A program made the position numbers and the translations under genes. From NCBI RefSeq assembly GCF_000688335.1, contig NZ_JHZX01000001.1:3534001-3598000 (forward strand): a stretch of DNA of 64,000 nucleotides. Direction: 5' to 3'. This DNA comes from Sediminibacter sp. Hel_I_10. GTDB taxonomy: Bacteria > Bacteroidota > Bacteroidia > Flavobacteriales > Flavobacteriaceae. A model generated the notes under the pieces. That model was not told the origin of the DNA. It did not search any database and saw only the letters and a list, made by a program, of their open reading frames with translations. Within the stretch, counting starts at the first letter, position 1; every line of letters begins with the position of its first letter. Positions 42,025-50,764 of the stretch are shown here, in pieces.

Positions 42025-42075
42025 TAATTAGGTGTAACTTTTATAGCATACGACTTACTAATTAGGTGCTAACTT
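42025..42075 (+). repeat. Tandem direct repeats before membrane genes
   Basis: TAATTAGGTGTAACTT (42025-42040) and TAATTAGGTGCTAACTT (42059-42075) are the same apart from one inserted C and lie 34 bases apart, ending 16 bases before the ATG at 42091. The spacing of about three helical turns suggests protein binding on one DNA face. Confidence 0.55.
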
Positions 42076-42090
42076 CTAAAGTTATAAATT

Positions 42091-42627
42091 ATGGGACTTG
42101 AAATTGTCATATTTATTGCTGCTATTTTATTTGGAATTTTCCTCTATTGGAGAGAATCTAACGGAAATGGAGCCTATCGATTATTAAATAAATTGGTGAA
42201 TAGTAAAGCGCTACAGATGAAATCTACCAGTAAAAAAGGATTTATCTATCAACGCTCTTTTTTACCCCGCTTTCTCTTTGTAGTCTCTTTCTTCTTATTG
42301 ATAGCGGTAGTTATTGAATTTCTAACACCCTTACAGGTTCTTGTTAATTATCAAGGACTTTCTGCATTTTGCTCTGTAATTTTTGGGACATTGATAGGTA
42401 CATATATTGCCGATTTCGTATTAAAATCTACAGAGGTCATTGAAACACAAAGTGAAACTTTAGAAGATCGGTTTGATGACGTTTTTGTAAAAGGAAAAGA
42501 AATGTATGCAGATTTAAAAAATAAAGATAATAAGGCCGTAGAAGAAGCCAAAGAAGAAATAAAAAATGAGCCAGATCCTAACAAAAAATCAGCACGAGAG
42601 CGCTTAAAGGATAAAGGCCTTATGTAA
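42091..42627 (+). CDS. Inner-membrane protein, unrecognised
   Basis: The 178-residue protein has hydrophobic segments at about 4-18, 60-78 and 88-110. A long charged, Lys/Glu-rich cytosolic tail follows (about 115-178, 'EDRFDDVFVKGKEMYADLKN' and 'EEAKEEIKNEPDPNKKSARE'), which probably forms a helix. No family is recognised. It starts a set of three membrane genes in the same direction as the AAA block, just downstream of a pair of direct repeats. Confidence 0.75.
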   Translation: MGLEIVIFIAAILFGIFLYWRESNGNGAYRLLNKLVNSKALQMKSTSKKGFIYQRSFLPRFLFVVSFFLLIAVVIEFLTPLQVLVNYQGLSAFCSVIFGTLIGTYIADFVLKSTEVIETQSETLEDRFDDVFVKGKEMYADLKNKDNKAVEEAKEEIKNEPDPNKKSARERLKDKGLM

Positions 42628-42656
42628 GACATCTTCAACCAAAAAAACCAAAACTT

Positions 42657-42950
42657 ATGCAGAACCAATCAATTGCTATGTCCACAACGATCGAAAAGAA
42701 GAAAACCAAATTTAAGAAGAAAAAGTACCGGCGATACTTCAGGTATTTTTTATTGGGTATCGCTTTTATGCTACTTGCCTTGCAACTCTATTTTAGTGAC
42801 TTTCAAAATATCTGGAAGTTTGATAACATGCTACCCATTGCAGTGCTTGTTGCCATTATCTTAAGCTTAATCGTTATGATTTTTAGAAGTAAACGCTACC
42901 ATGCCAGAAAAAGAGCATTAAAACGTAAACAAAAATTAGTTAAAAAATGA
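42657..42950 (+). CDS. Small basic membrane protein
   Basis: The 97-residue protein has a very basic N-terminus (KKKTKFKKKKYRRYFRY), two hydrophobic segments (about 32-47 and 59-78) and a basic C-terminal tail. An in-frame ATG at 42678 would remove seven residues, and either is possible. Both ends should be cytosolic by the positive-inside rule. No family is recognised. It lies 29 bases after the previous membrane gene. Confidence 0.68.
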   Translation: MQNQSIAMSTTIEKKKTKFKKKKYRRYFRYFLLGIAFMLLALQLYFSDFQNIWKFDNMLPIAVLVAIILSLIVMIFRSKRYHARKRALKRKQKLVKK

Positions 42951-43107
42951 CAATTGTAAAGAAGGAATCCTTTCTATTAAGAATATTGTAATCGCTTAAG
43001 TATTGATTGAAAGTACTCTACCTCATATGTTGTATTATTATTTTAAAATAGTCAATATATACTTAATAGTAAGACGCCTAAAGACATTTAATAAAATTTA
43101 AAAGTAA

Positions 43108-44802
43108 ATGATTAAGACCTATTGGAATAAGGGAAAGAAGCAAAAAGTCATTACGGTTTTGTTGATTTTGATTGTGGTGATAGCCTTGTTTATATTGCGA
43201 GATGACTATCAACCCGCTTTACTATTTGTGCGCAAATATATTTTTGTAATCTTAGTAAGTGCTTTGGTGCTCTTTTTTGGTCTTAGAAGCTTTAGAAGTT
43301 CGCCGAGTACAGGTAAACGATTGGGCATTTTGGCGTTACTCATTGGTTTTTTTGCGCTTCTTTATGCTGTGGGGTGGCATTTAAAACTTTACGATTATAT
43401 GAAGACTTATAACGTTTTTAATAATCTCAATAGGGTTGAAATTAATGAATTGCCTCTAACTCAAAATGAACGCATTCAGCCACTTCGTAATATTTTTTCT
43501 ATGGCAAATGAAAGTGTTGGAGAAACAAAGGATGTCTCTCTGCCTCATTTGGTTAGGGTGGATGATCAAAATAAATGGACCATGGCCATTCAGCCTTCAG
43601 AAAAATATACCTTACAGCAAATAAGTGATAATACAGAAGAGGTGTTTTCTGTTTCAAGCACCACACCATTTCCTCGTTTTTCTGCGGAAAACAGAATTCC
43701 TGTAACCTTCTCAATAGGAGAATCTTTAAAATTTAGTCGGAACACTTATAATGCAGTGGTACAACGATTTAATCCGTGGATGCTGCTCAATTATGAGCCT
43801 AGTGATACTTACTACATGAAAAATGACCAAGGAAATTGGGTGCAAGTGGTGAGTTTGATTAAATGGAAAGGGTTTTTCTTCCCCTATCCAAGTTTTGGAG
43901 GAGTGATGGTGATTGAAAGTGGAGCACATGATTTTAATGATTATCTAGAGCGTATCGCCATAGGTATGGGAACTTATATTGCTCCAGAAGAGATGAAAAA
44001 CCATCCTTACTTAACTAAGCAAAACACACTTGCGGAGAAGGTATCAAGGCTTCAGGCAGAATCCTTGAAATTTTTAGGTGGTTTTAGCGATCCGTTACCG
44101 TGGAATATGGAAACGGCGGTTAAAATTCCCAATCTGCCTGATGATCAAAATCAACAGCCCTTTGTCACCGATTTTGATTTTGCGGGTGCCGAGAATGATG
44201 CCTACAGCGGACTCTACCATTGGTTTGGTCTAGAGCCTGTGGGAGCAGAGCGTACCAGTTTAACTTACAGTGTATTTATACCTGCTGACGGTACAGACAA
44301 ACTTTATTATTACGATCACGCCTCTAAAAAAGAAGGGTACGCGGGAGTTTCTGCAATGCCTCTAAAAGTTATTGAATCTCGTAAGGAGTTTGATTGGTCT
44401 GTAAATAAACCTGTAGAATTTAGACCTTACATTAAAGATATTGCAGGCCGTAAACGTTTGTTTTTCTTAGGAACAATCTCTGCAATACGGGATACTGCGG
44501 CTGGACAATTTGATGGCTCTGCTACACCAGATTTGGCGCTAATAGATAGTGAATATAGAGATGTGATTTGGATAGATGTTAAGCATCCGAGTACTTGGGA
44601 TAAAGAAGTTTATGATCAACTTAATGAAGCTTGGCGCACAAGTGAAGGTATAGGGTATTATTACGAAGAGGAGTTGGAAGATAAGGATGTTCAGCAGACT
44701 ATGGACTCTATTTCGGCCATCCCTATCGAAAATCAAAACGATAAGGAAATTCAACGCCTACAAAGACAACTGGATTCTCTCAAGGGAGTCAATACCCAGT
44801 AA
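43108..44802 (+). CDS. Large membrane-anchored protein, unrecognised
   Basis: The 564-residue protein has three hydrophobic segments in the first 95 residues (about 15-31, 43-57, 73-89). A large soluble domain of about 450 residues follows, with 'NPWMLLNYEPSDTYYMKNDQ', 'FFFPYPSFGGVMVIESG' and 'SGLYHWFGLEPVGAERTSLT'. The C-terminal 50 residues are acidic with a Gln/Leu helix. The soluble part should face the periplasm if the N-terminus is inside (KGKKQK leader). No catalytic motif is seen. It is the last and largest of the membrane genes behind the AAA block. Confidence 0.8.
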   Translation: MIKTYWNKGKKQKVITVLLILIVVIALFILRDDYQPALLFVRKYIFVILVSALVLFFGLRSFRSSPSTGKRLGILALLIGFFALLYAVGWHLKLYDYMKTYNVFNNLNRVEINELPLTQNERIQPLRNIFSMANESVGETKDVSLPHLVRVDDQNKWTMAIQPSEKYTLQQISDNTEEVFSVSSTTPFPRFSAENRIPVTFSIGESLKFSRNTYNAVVQRFNPWMLLNYEPSDTYYMKNDQGNWVQVVSLIKWKGFFFPYPSFGGVMVIESGAHDFNDYLERIAIGMGTYIAPEEMKNHPYLTKQNTLAEKVSRLQAESLKFLGGFSDPLPWNMETAVKIPNLPDDQNQQPFVTDFDFAGAENDAYSGLYHWFGLEPVGAERTSLTYSVFIPADGTDKLYYYDHASKKEGYAGVSAMPLKVIESRKEFDWSVNKPVEFRPYIKDIAGRKRLFFLGTISAIRDTAAGQFDGSATPDLALIDSEYRDVIWIDVKHPSTWDKEVYDQLNEAWRTSEGIGYYYEEELEDKDVQQTMDSISAIPIENQNDKEIQRLQRQLDSLKGVNTQ

Positions 44803-44956
44803 GCCTCTGCAAATCTAAGTTGCATTTTCTAAGATTTAAGTTCAAACGGTTTACTTCAAAAGGATTTTATGTGATTTGAATAGTCCGTTTGGATCCATTT
44901 ATCGGTAAATCTTGTAACACGATACTCAAAAACGATACCTATAGATAAAGTCTTTT

Positions 44957-45448
44957 ATGGGATATCTGGGTTTTGGTAAGTCGAGTGGGGTTTACAAACA
45001 AAGACCCAGAAAAGCGTTTTCCAAAAGATCACGGTCCAAATCACGTAATAGCATTCCACTATATAGAGCAAGCTTCAAACTTCAGCCTTCTAAAAAAAGC
45101 AGTCGATTCAATAGTTTCATTGTTATTATAGCAGTAGTTATTAGTGTTGTTGTATTTAGTATCTTTTATAATAAATTTGAATCTTATTCTAATAAGTTTG
45201 AAAAGGAAAAAGTTCGAAACATTAAAAACAGTAATAACAGCGCTTTTATCTTTTTAGTGGACTCAGGAAAATCAAGACTTCTAAGCCATAAGTACAAGGG
45301 CGCTTATACTGAATTTAAATTGGCTTATAACATTAATCCAAAGGATGCAGAATTAAACCAACTGATCATTGAAACCTTAAGTATTCTTTGTGAGGACGAA
45401 CACTACTACTGCAAAGAACTTGAGATTTTTTGGAATACAAATAGTTGA
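44957..45448 (+). CDS. Single-span protein with short helical C-terminal domain
   Basis: The 163-residue protein has a basic Arg/Ser-rich N-terminus (RPRKAFSKRSRSKSRN), one transmembrane segment (about 53-71) and a C-terminal part 'YKGAYTEFKLAYNINPKDAE' that looks like one TPR unit, ending with several cysteines. The long basic N-terminus resembles a nucleic-acid or membrane-surface binding stretch. No family is recognised. It follows the large membrane protein on the same strand after 154 bases. Confidence 0.65.
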   Translation: MGYLGFGKSSGVYKQRPRKAFSKRSRSKSRNSIPLYRASFKLQPSKKSSRFNSFIVIIAVVISVVVFSIFYNKFESYSNKFEKEKVRNIKNSNNSAFIFLVDSGKSRLLSHKYKGAYTEFKLAYNINPKDAELNQLIIETLSILCEDEHYYCKELEIFWNTNS

Positions 45449-45492
45449 TTAAATTCAGTTGAAGTGTGTTGACCCCAAAGATAAACTTTCTA

Positions 45493-46542
45493 TTAAGACG
45501 TTTCTTCCGAAGAAATATGATCTCGAGAATGAGCTCTTATAAAGTCTGTAATTAAATAGGAAATAAGTTTCCCTACTTGACCTTCATTTTCAGCTGTTGG
45601 TGAAGCTTCGCAAATGTGAAGGTATTTCGTGTTTTTTTGAGATCCAAAAAAATGAACAAAGCGCCTGGCGTGTAAGGTTGAAAACCCACTTGGTGTCATT
45701 GCGCTACTAGAGGTTTTTGCTATAGCGTCACAGTCTATTTCTATACCCAAAGGACCCTCGCCTAAGTGTTCTAGGGCAGTTTCCATTTCATCATTAAGTA
45801 AAAGCTCCTTACGTATGGCTATAGTTTCAAACGTATTGTAGGCCACCCCAACTTTAGCATTTAATTTTTTAAAAATTGCTTCTGAAGTATAGTTTTCATG
45901 GAGGCCAAAAGCAAAATATTTTTTAATGAAACCTTCATTATAGGCATAAGAAAAGCCATTGCCACTGTGACGTCCTTCTTCAGCTCTAAAATCATGATGC
46001 GCATCAAAATTGATAACACTTAATTGCTTTTTAAGAGCAAGTGCTGTACCCTTAATATTTCCATAGGCATTGTTATGTCCGCCTCCAATAATAATTGGAA
46101 TTTTACCAGCGCTAACAATGGTTGACACTAAATGGTTGACATGAATATCAATGGTCTCAACCCACTTCCTGGCTAATTTCAAATCTGATTTAGACGATGG
46201 ATCCATCGTTTTGAGTTGTTCTTGATAATCATTAAATTCTAAGTGTCCTAAAATCAGAGTTTTAATGGCTGTATTGTAGTCATTATTTTGTGTATTTAAC
46301 AAAATTTTAATTGTAGATTGCCATGCTTTTGAAGTACCGATTTTACCGAGATTTGCGAAAACTCCGATATCTTCCTGAATTCCAAAAATAACATACGTCA
46401 CGTCTAATTTTAGCAGTTGTTCGTATATAGAGGTAGGATGATTGGAAAGGACGCGAACGCGCTCTCCAAATTTGGTTTCTTTGGGCCGTTTATTGGTAAG
46501 CTGACTGCAGTTTGTCGATGTAAAGGGTGTTAGATGGATCAT
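45493..46542 (-). CDS. hutG: Formimidoylglutamase
   Basis: This arginase-fold enzyme splits N-formimidoyl-glutamate to glutamate and formamide in histidine degradation. The 349-residue protein has the binuclear manganese ligands His156 ('GGGHNNAYG'), Asp180, His182 and Asp184 ('NFDAHHDFR'), and Asp270/Asp272 ('EIDCDAI'). All are present. hutI lies nearby on the same strand, separated by one plus-strand gene, which supports the Hut assignment over agmatinase. hutH and hutU are not in the window. Confidence 0.85.
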   Translation of the reverse strand: MIHLTPFTSTNCSQLTNKRPKETKFGERVRVLSNHPTSIYEQLLKLDVTYVIFGIQEDIGVFANLGKIGTSKAWQSTIKILLNTQNNDYNTAIKTLILGHLEFNDYQEQLKTMDPSSKSDLKLARKWVETIDIHVNHLVSTIVSAGKIPIIIGGGHNNAYGNIKGTALALKKQLSVINFDAHHDFRAEEGRHSGNGFSYAYNEGFIKKYFAFGLHENYTSEAIFKKLNAKVGVAYNTFETIAIRKELLLNDEMETALEHLGEGPLGIEIDCDAIAKTSSSAMTPSGFSTLHARRFVHFFGSQKNTKYLHICEASPTAENEGQVGKLISYLITDFIRAHSRDHISSEETS

Positions 46543-46629
46543 TTTAATAAAATTTCATTACTTTGGAGCGTCTCGAATACTAGTCAATTTAATTATTAAG
46601 TTTAACAAAAACTAAAAAACAATCAACTT

Positions 46630-47511
46630 ATGGAAAATTCAAGTAATAAAGGTACTGGCTTAAAAGTAGCGGTAGGTATTTTGGTAGTTCTATTTTTAGG
46701 AACGGCCTTCTATACGTTATCACTGTATAATGAGAAGCAAGAAAATGAAGCTGTTTTAGAAAAGGAAAAGCAGCAGGTCATGTCAGATTTAAATACCATG
46801 GCTAAGCAATATGATGTGGCTATTGGTGAAAATGAACAGGCCAATCAAGATTTAGTAGAAGCCAAGCAGCGCATCATGGGTTTAATGGATTCTCTTAAGG
46901 TATCACAGAATAGCGTTAACAGTTTGTGGGGTTACAAAAAGAAATTTTTATCCCTTCAAAAAGAAATGGACGTTTTGTTGACCGAAAACGAAAAACTGAA
47001 GGTAGAGAACTCTCTTTTAGCAACCTCTTTGGATAGTACAAATACGCAATTGGCAGAACGTAATGTGTTTAGCGATTCTTTATTGGTACAAAACACACAG
47101 TTATCTCAAGTAGTTGAGAATGCTGCGGTTTTGCAGACTGTTGATTTAAAAGGCTTTGGAGTGATTGAAAGGAGCTCTGGTAAATTGATCCCAACAGAGA
47201 GAGCAAGACGTAGTGACAAAATTAGAATTTGTTTTACCATAGCAAAAAACACCTTGGTGGGTGCAGGTGATAAAGAACTATATGTTCAAGTACTAGATCC
47301 TAGTAATAATGTATTAGGTGCTAATGAGCAAATAGAATTTGATAATAAGGTGCTTAACTACAGCGTGGTGAGTAAGTTTAACTACGAAAATAAAAACTTA
47401 AACATTTGTGAGTTTGTTGCGCCAAGTGATGAGTTTGAAGAAGGACGTTATATTGTAAATGTTTTTAATAAAAAAGATTTGATTTCGTCTTCAGAATTTA
47501 CATTGAGATAA
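46630..47511 (+). CDS. Membrane-anchored coiled-coil protein
   Basis: The 293-residue protein has one N-terminal transmembrane segment (about 12-30), coiled coil to about 170 ('LQKEMDVLLTENEKLKVENS') and a C-terminal beta domain with 'IRICFTIAKNTLVGAGDKEL'. I recognise the layout as a conserved flavobacterial protein sometimes misnamed ParA, but it has no Walker motif. It lies between two hut genes on the opposite strand. A terminator follows at 47536. Confidence 0.8.
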   Translation: MENSSNKGTGLKVAVGILVVLFLGTAFYTLSLYNEKQENEAVLEKEKQQVMSDLNTMAKQYDVAIGENEQANQDLVEAKQRIMGLMDSLKVSQNSVNSLWGYKKKFLSLQKEMDVLLTENEKLKVENSLLATSLDSTNTQLAERNVFSDSLLVQNTQLSQVVENAAVLQTVDLKGFGVIERSSGKLIPTERARRSDKIRICFTIAKNTLVGAGDKELYVQVLDPSNNVLGANEQIEFDNKVLNYSVVSKFNYENKNLNICEFVAPSDEFEEGRYIVNVFNKKDLISSSEFTLR

Positions 47512-47535
47512 AAAACCACTATTATTTTATAGTAA

Positions 47536-47568
47536 AAACCCCAAGAAGCAACGCTTGGGGTTTTTTTA
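47536..47568. terminator. Bidirectional terminator
   Basis: AACCCCAAG and CTTGGGGTT pair with a nine-base loop, flanked by an A run and a T run, between the convergent coiled-coil gene and hutI. Confidence 0.85.
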
Positions 47569-47588
47569 TGTTCAACCTGAAAAGGATT

Positions 47589-48863
47589 TTATATTAACGC
47601 TCGGTTCTTTTTGAGGGTGTCTTCATTTTCAAAAATGAGTCCGTTGATGATTACGGTGTCAATATGGTTATTGCCAAAGGCATAAGGAATATGTTGGTAA
47701 TTAGGAATGGCTTTAGTTATCACCAAATTCGCCTTCTTCCCTCTACAAATACTACCGTATTGATTAGAAATTCCCATGGCATATGCACCATTAATAGTCG
47801 CCGCGTTGATGGCTTCCTCTGGTGTCATATTCATTTTAATACAAGCCGTACTCACTACAAAATTCATATTTCCGCTAGGCGTAGACCCAGGATTATAATC
47901 TGTAGCTAAAGCCACAGGTAAGCCGGCGTCCATGAGTCGTCTTACGGGTGTATAAGGAATACTTAGAAAAAATGAGCATGAAGGCAAAGCAACAGGCATC
48001 GTATCGCTGTCTTTTAAGGCAGAAATATCTTGATCATTAAGTTCTTCCAGATGATCCACAGAAAGCGCTTTATGTTCTACGGCCAAAGCCACGCCTCCAA
48101 AAGCATTAAATTGATTGACGTGTATTTTAGGGGTTAGTCTGTATGCTTTAGCGGCTTCTAGTATGCGGTTGGTATCTTCAAGGTCAAAGTAACCTTTCTC
48201 ACAAAAAACGTCAATATATTCAGCAAGGTTTTGTGTACTTACCTTCGGAATCAGGTCTTCAATAATCAGGTCTACAAAACCAGTTTTGTTGTTTTTATAA
48301 GCTTCAGGAAGTGCATGTGCTGCAAGTAACGTAGCCTTCACTAATACCGGGAATTCTTTTTTGAGACGCTTGATGACTCTCAGCATCTTAAGTTCTGCTT
48401 CAACAGTAAGTCCGTAGCCAGATTTAATTTCAATGGCGCCAGTGCCCATAGCGATCACTTCCTTAAGACGTTTTGAGGCTTGTGCATACAATTTGTCTTC
48501 TGATGTATCTTGAAGCATCTTTGCAGAGTTGAGAATGCCACCACCGCGATTGGCAATTTCAGCATAAGTCAATCCGTTAATTCTATCTACAAACTCTAAG
48601 GTTCTATCACCTGCATAAACAATATGGGTATGAGAGTCGCACCAAGCAGGCATGACTATTTTTCCTGTGGCATCAATAACTTCATCGGCGTCAATGTCTA
48701 CATAATCTTCCATGGTTCCAAATTCTACTATGGTATCATGGTCTATAAGTAAATATGCATTTTCCAAAATGGGAAGTGTTTTCATGTCACTTCCTTTAAC
48801 GACGGTTACATTTGTTTCACGTACTTGTACGAGTTGCTTGATATTGATAATAAGTAAGGACAT
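47589..48863 (-). CDS. hutI: Imidazolonepropionase
   Basis: This amidohydrolase opens 4-imidazolone-5-propanoate to formimidoyl-glutamate, the step before HutG. The 424-residue protein has the metal-binding His78 and His80 in 'WCDSHTHIVYAG', 'GTGAIEIKSGYGLT', 'KIHVNQFNAFGG' with a further His and 'VALATDYNPGSTPSGNM' with the catalytic Asp. Length and motifs fit the family. It is on the same strand as hutG with one opposite-strand gene between them. Confidence 0.93.
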   Translation of the reverse strand: MSLLIINIKQLVQVRETNVTVVKGSDMKTLPILENAYLLIDHDTIVEFGTMEDYVDIDADEVIDATGKIVMPAWCDSHTHIVYAGDRTLEFVDRINGLTYAEIANRGGGILNSAKMLQDTSEDKLYAQASKRLKEVIAMGTGAIEIKSGYGLTVEAELKMLRVIKRLKKEFPVLVKATLLAAHALPEAYKNNKTGFVDLIIEDLIPKVSTQNLAEYIDVFCEKGYFDLEDTNRILEAAKAYRLTPKIHVNQFNAFGGVALAVEHKALSVDHLEELNDQDISALKDSDTMPVALPSCSFFLSIPYTPVRRLMDAGLPVALATDYNPGSTPSGNMNFVVSTACIKMNMTPEEAINAATINGAYAMGISNQYGSICRGKKANLVITKAIPNYQHIPYAFGNNHIDTVIINGLIFENEDTLKKNRALI

Positions 48864-48969
48864 AGTAAAGTGTTATCTGATAAAAGTACCAAAATTATCC
48901 GTTTTATAAAAAATGGACAGTCACTAGTTCTCAGATTGCTGTTTTAGGTACGTTACGTAGAACGTATGG

Positions 48970-49425
48970 TTACTCTGTTAAAATCTGTGCAGTGTGATCT
49001 TTGGTTTTTACTTTAGTAATCACATCTTCAATAATTCCCTTTTCATCAATAACAAAGGTTGTTCTGTGGATGCCGTCATAGGTTTTGCCCATAAACTTTT
49101 TTGGTCCCCAAACGCCGAATGCATTAATGACTTCTTTGTCTTCATCGGCCAATAACGGATATTGAAAATCGTATTTATTTTTAAAGTTAGATTGTCTTTT
49201 CTCGCTGTCTGCACTTACACCTAGAATGTCATAACCTTTAGATTTAAAGCGTTCATAATTATCATTTAAATTACACGCTTCTGCTGTACAACCAGGCGTA
49301 CTTGCTTTAGGATAGAAGAAAACCACTAATTTTTTTCCTTTGTAATCTGAAAGTGATCGGGTCTGTCCTTGCTCATCTGTTGCTGTAAAATCTGGAGCTT
49401 TATCTCCTGCCTTTAATTGTGTCAT
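48970..49425 (-). CDS. bcp: Thioredoxin-dependent thiol peroxidase (Bcp/PrxQ)
   Basis: The enzyme reduces hydroperoxides with thioredoxin. The 151-residue protein has 'KAGDKAPDFTATDEQG', the peroxidatic Cys46 in 'STPGCTAEAC' and resolving Cys51 five residues later, the PrxQ arrangement. The length is standard. It is divergent from nth with only 45 bases between the starts, so the promoters must overlap. Confidence 0.93.
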   Translation of the reverse strand: MTQLKAGDKAPDFTATDEQGQTRSLSDYKGKKLVVFFYPKASTPGCTAEACNLNDNYERFKSKGYDILGVSADSEKRQSNFKNKYDFQYPLLADEDKEVINAFGVWGPKKFMGKTYDGIHRTTFVIDEKGIIEDVITKVKTKDHTAQILTE

Positions 49426-49470
49426 ATTCGTTATTTTTGTTTGAAACTTAATATCCTAAAAATACAATTA

Positions 49471-50127
49471 ATGACTAAGCAGAAAAAGGTAGAATTTGTT
49501 ATTAATACGTTAAAAGAGTTATATCCTGTAATACCTGTGCCTTTAGATCATAAAGATCCCTATACTTTGCTCATTGCGGTACTAATGTCTGCTCAAAGCA
49601 CAGATGTTCGGGTCAATCAAATTACGCCGCTACTTTTTGCTAAGGCCGATAATCCTTATGATATGGTAAAGCTCTCTGCGGAAGAGATTAGAGAGATTAT
49701 TAAGCCAGTAGGTCTGTCTCCAATGAAAAGTAAAGGCATCTACGGACTTTCTAAAATATTGATAGAACAGCATGACGGAAAAGTACCAAGAATCTACGAA
49801 GCTTTAGAGGCACTGCCCGCAGTTGGCCATAAAACAGCAGCCGTGGTTTTATCTCAAGCCTTTGGTATCCCTGCGTTTCCTGTAGATACGCATATTCATA
49901 GACTGATGTATCGATGGAATTTGACCAACGGAAAAAACGTAGTGCAAACCGAAAAGGATGCAAAACGTTTATTCCCTAAGGAGCTTTGGAATGACTTGCA
50001 TCTTCAAATTATTTGGTACGGCAGAGAGTATTCGCCGGCACGCGGCTGGGATCTAAGTAAAGATCTTATCACGTCTACCGTGGGGAGAAAATCTGTATTA
50101 GAAGCCTATCACAAGGGTAAAAAATAA
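49471..50127 (+). CDS. nth: Endonuclease III, lacking the Fe-S cluster
   Basis: This base-excision DNA glycosylase/AP lyase removes oxidised pyrimidines. The ATG at 49471 is chosen because the 18 upstream in-frame residues overlap the bcp region and do not fit. The 218-residue protein has helix-hairpin-helix 'LEALPAVGHKTAAVV' with catalytic Lys121 and 'FPVDTHIHRL' with catalytic Asp139. The C-terminal region 'WYGREYSPARGWDLSKD' replaces the Cys-x6-Cys-x2-Cys-x5-Cys cluster motif; the protein has no Cys at all. A TATTTTTG box lies at 49432. Confidence 0.88.
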   Translation: MTKQKKVEFVINTLKELYPVIPVPLDHKDPYTLLIAVLMSAQSTDVRVNQITPLLFAKADNPYDMVKLSAEEIREIIKPVGLSPMKSKGIYGLSKILIEQHDGKVPRIYEALEALPAVGHKTAAVVLSQAFGIPAFPVDTHIHRLMYRWNLTNGKNVVQTEKDAKRLFPKELWNDLHLQIIWYGREYSPARGWDLSKDLITSTVGRKSVLEAYHKGKK

Positions 50128-50204
50128 ACTAAGCTTACCATTTGCTTTCTAGAGTTAAAGAAATGTAATGGTATAATTCTTGATAGCTAAGATAAAAGCC
50201 ATTC

Positions 50205-50747
50205 ATGAAAAGAATAACTACTATCGTTCTGCTATTATGCTTTATGTCCTGTGTTCCTGTTCGTATTGCTCCCAAAATTGAAAGTCACAAAATCATGGTG
50301 GCCAAAAAGTTTAAACGGCAATTGCCAAGAGAGACGTCTTTTATTTTTGAAGATCCAAAGGATGCCTATGAGTTTTATGATTACATCAATACCAAGTTTC
50401 AATTAAATGATTTAGACGTAGATTTAAATACGCCCTTTCAAATTGAAGGAGAAACCTTTTTCTTATCTTACCAAGAGGCTGAGATTTCAGATAAAACACT
50501 TAATGTGCCCTTAGTTCTTATTGATGCAAAACGCGATGGTTCTGGTAATTCAAGGCTTTTTGAAGGCCAATATGTTTCAAGAAAAGGCAATTGGTACTTG
50601 GTGTTGAATGTTTATGATGAGGCACTTAAAAATTGTCTGCTAGAGGATCATCCGTATAAAGACAAAGTCATTAACTATCTTGAAAACATGAGGATAGAAT
50701 ATTTATCTACAAGTAACTATCTTGACGTGCTCTTTTCAGCAAAATAA
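50205..50747 (+). CDS. Hypothetical lipoprotein
   Basis: The 180-residue protein has a lipobox at Cys16 (Phe-Met-Ser-Cys) and a mature part with 'IAPKIESHKIMVAKKFKRQL', 'SFIFEDPKDAYEFYDYINTK' and 'NWYLVLNVYDEALKNCLLED'. I know this type as an uncharacterised flavobacterial lipoprotein near bcp/nth but cannot name a family. It starts 77 bases after nth on the same strand. Confidence 0.75.
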   Translation: MKRITTIVLLLCFMSCVPVRIAPKIESHKIMVAKKFKRQLPRETSFIFEDPKDAYEFYDYINTKFQLNDLDVDLNTPFQIEGETFFLSYQEAEISDKTLNVPLVLIDAKRDGSGNSRLFEGQYVSRKGNWYLVLNVYDEALKNCLLEDHPYKDKVINYLENMRIEYLSTSNYLDVLFSAK

Positions 50748-50764
50748 GGAAATCTGGCAGCTTT

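Noticed and set aside
46630-47511. Chromosome partitioning ParA-like protein.
   Set aside because: No Walker A or other ATPase motif is present; only a membrane anchor, coiled coil and a beta domain.
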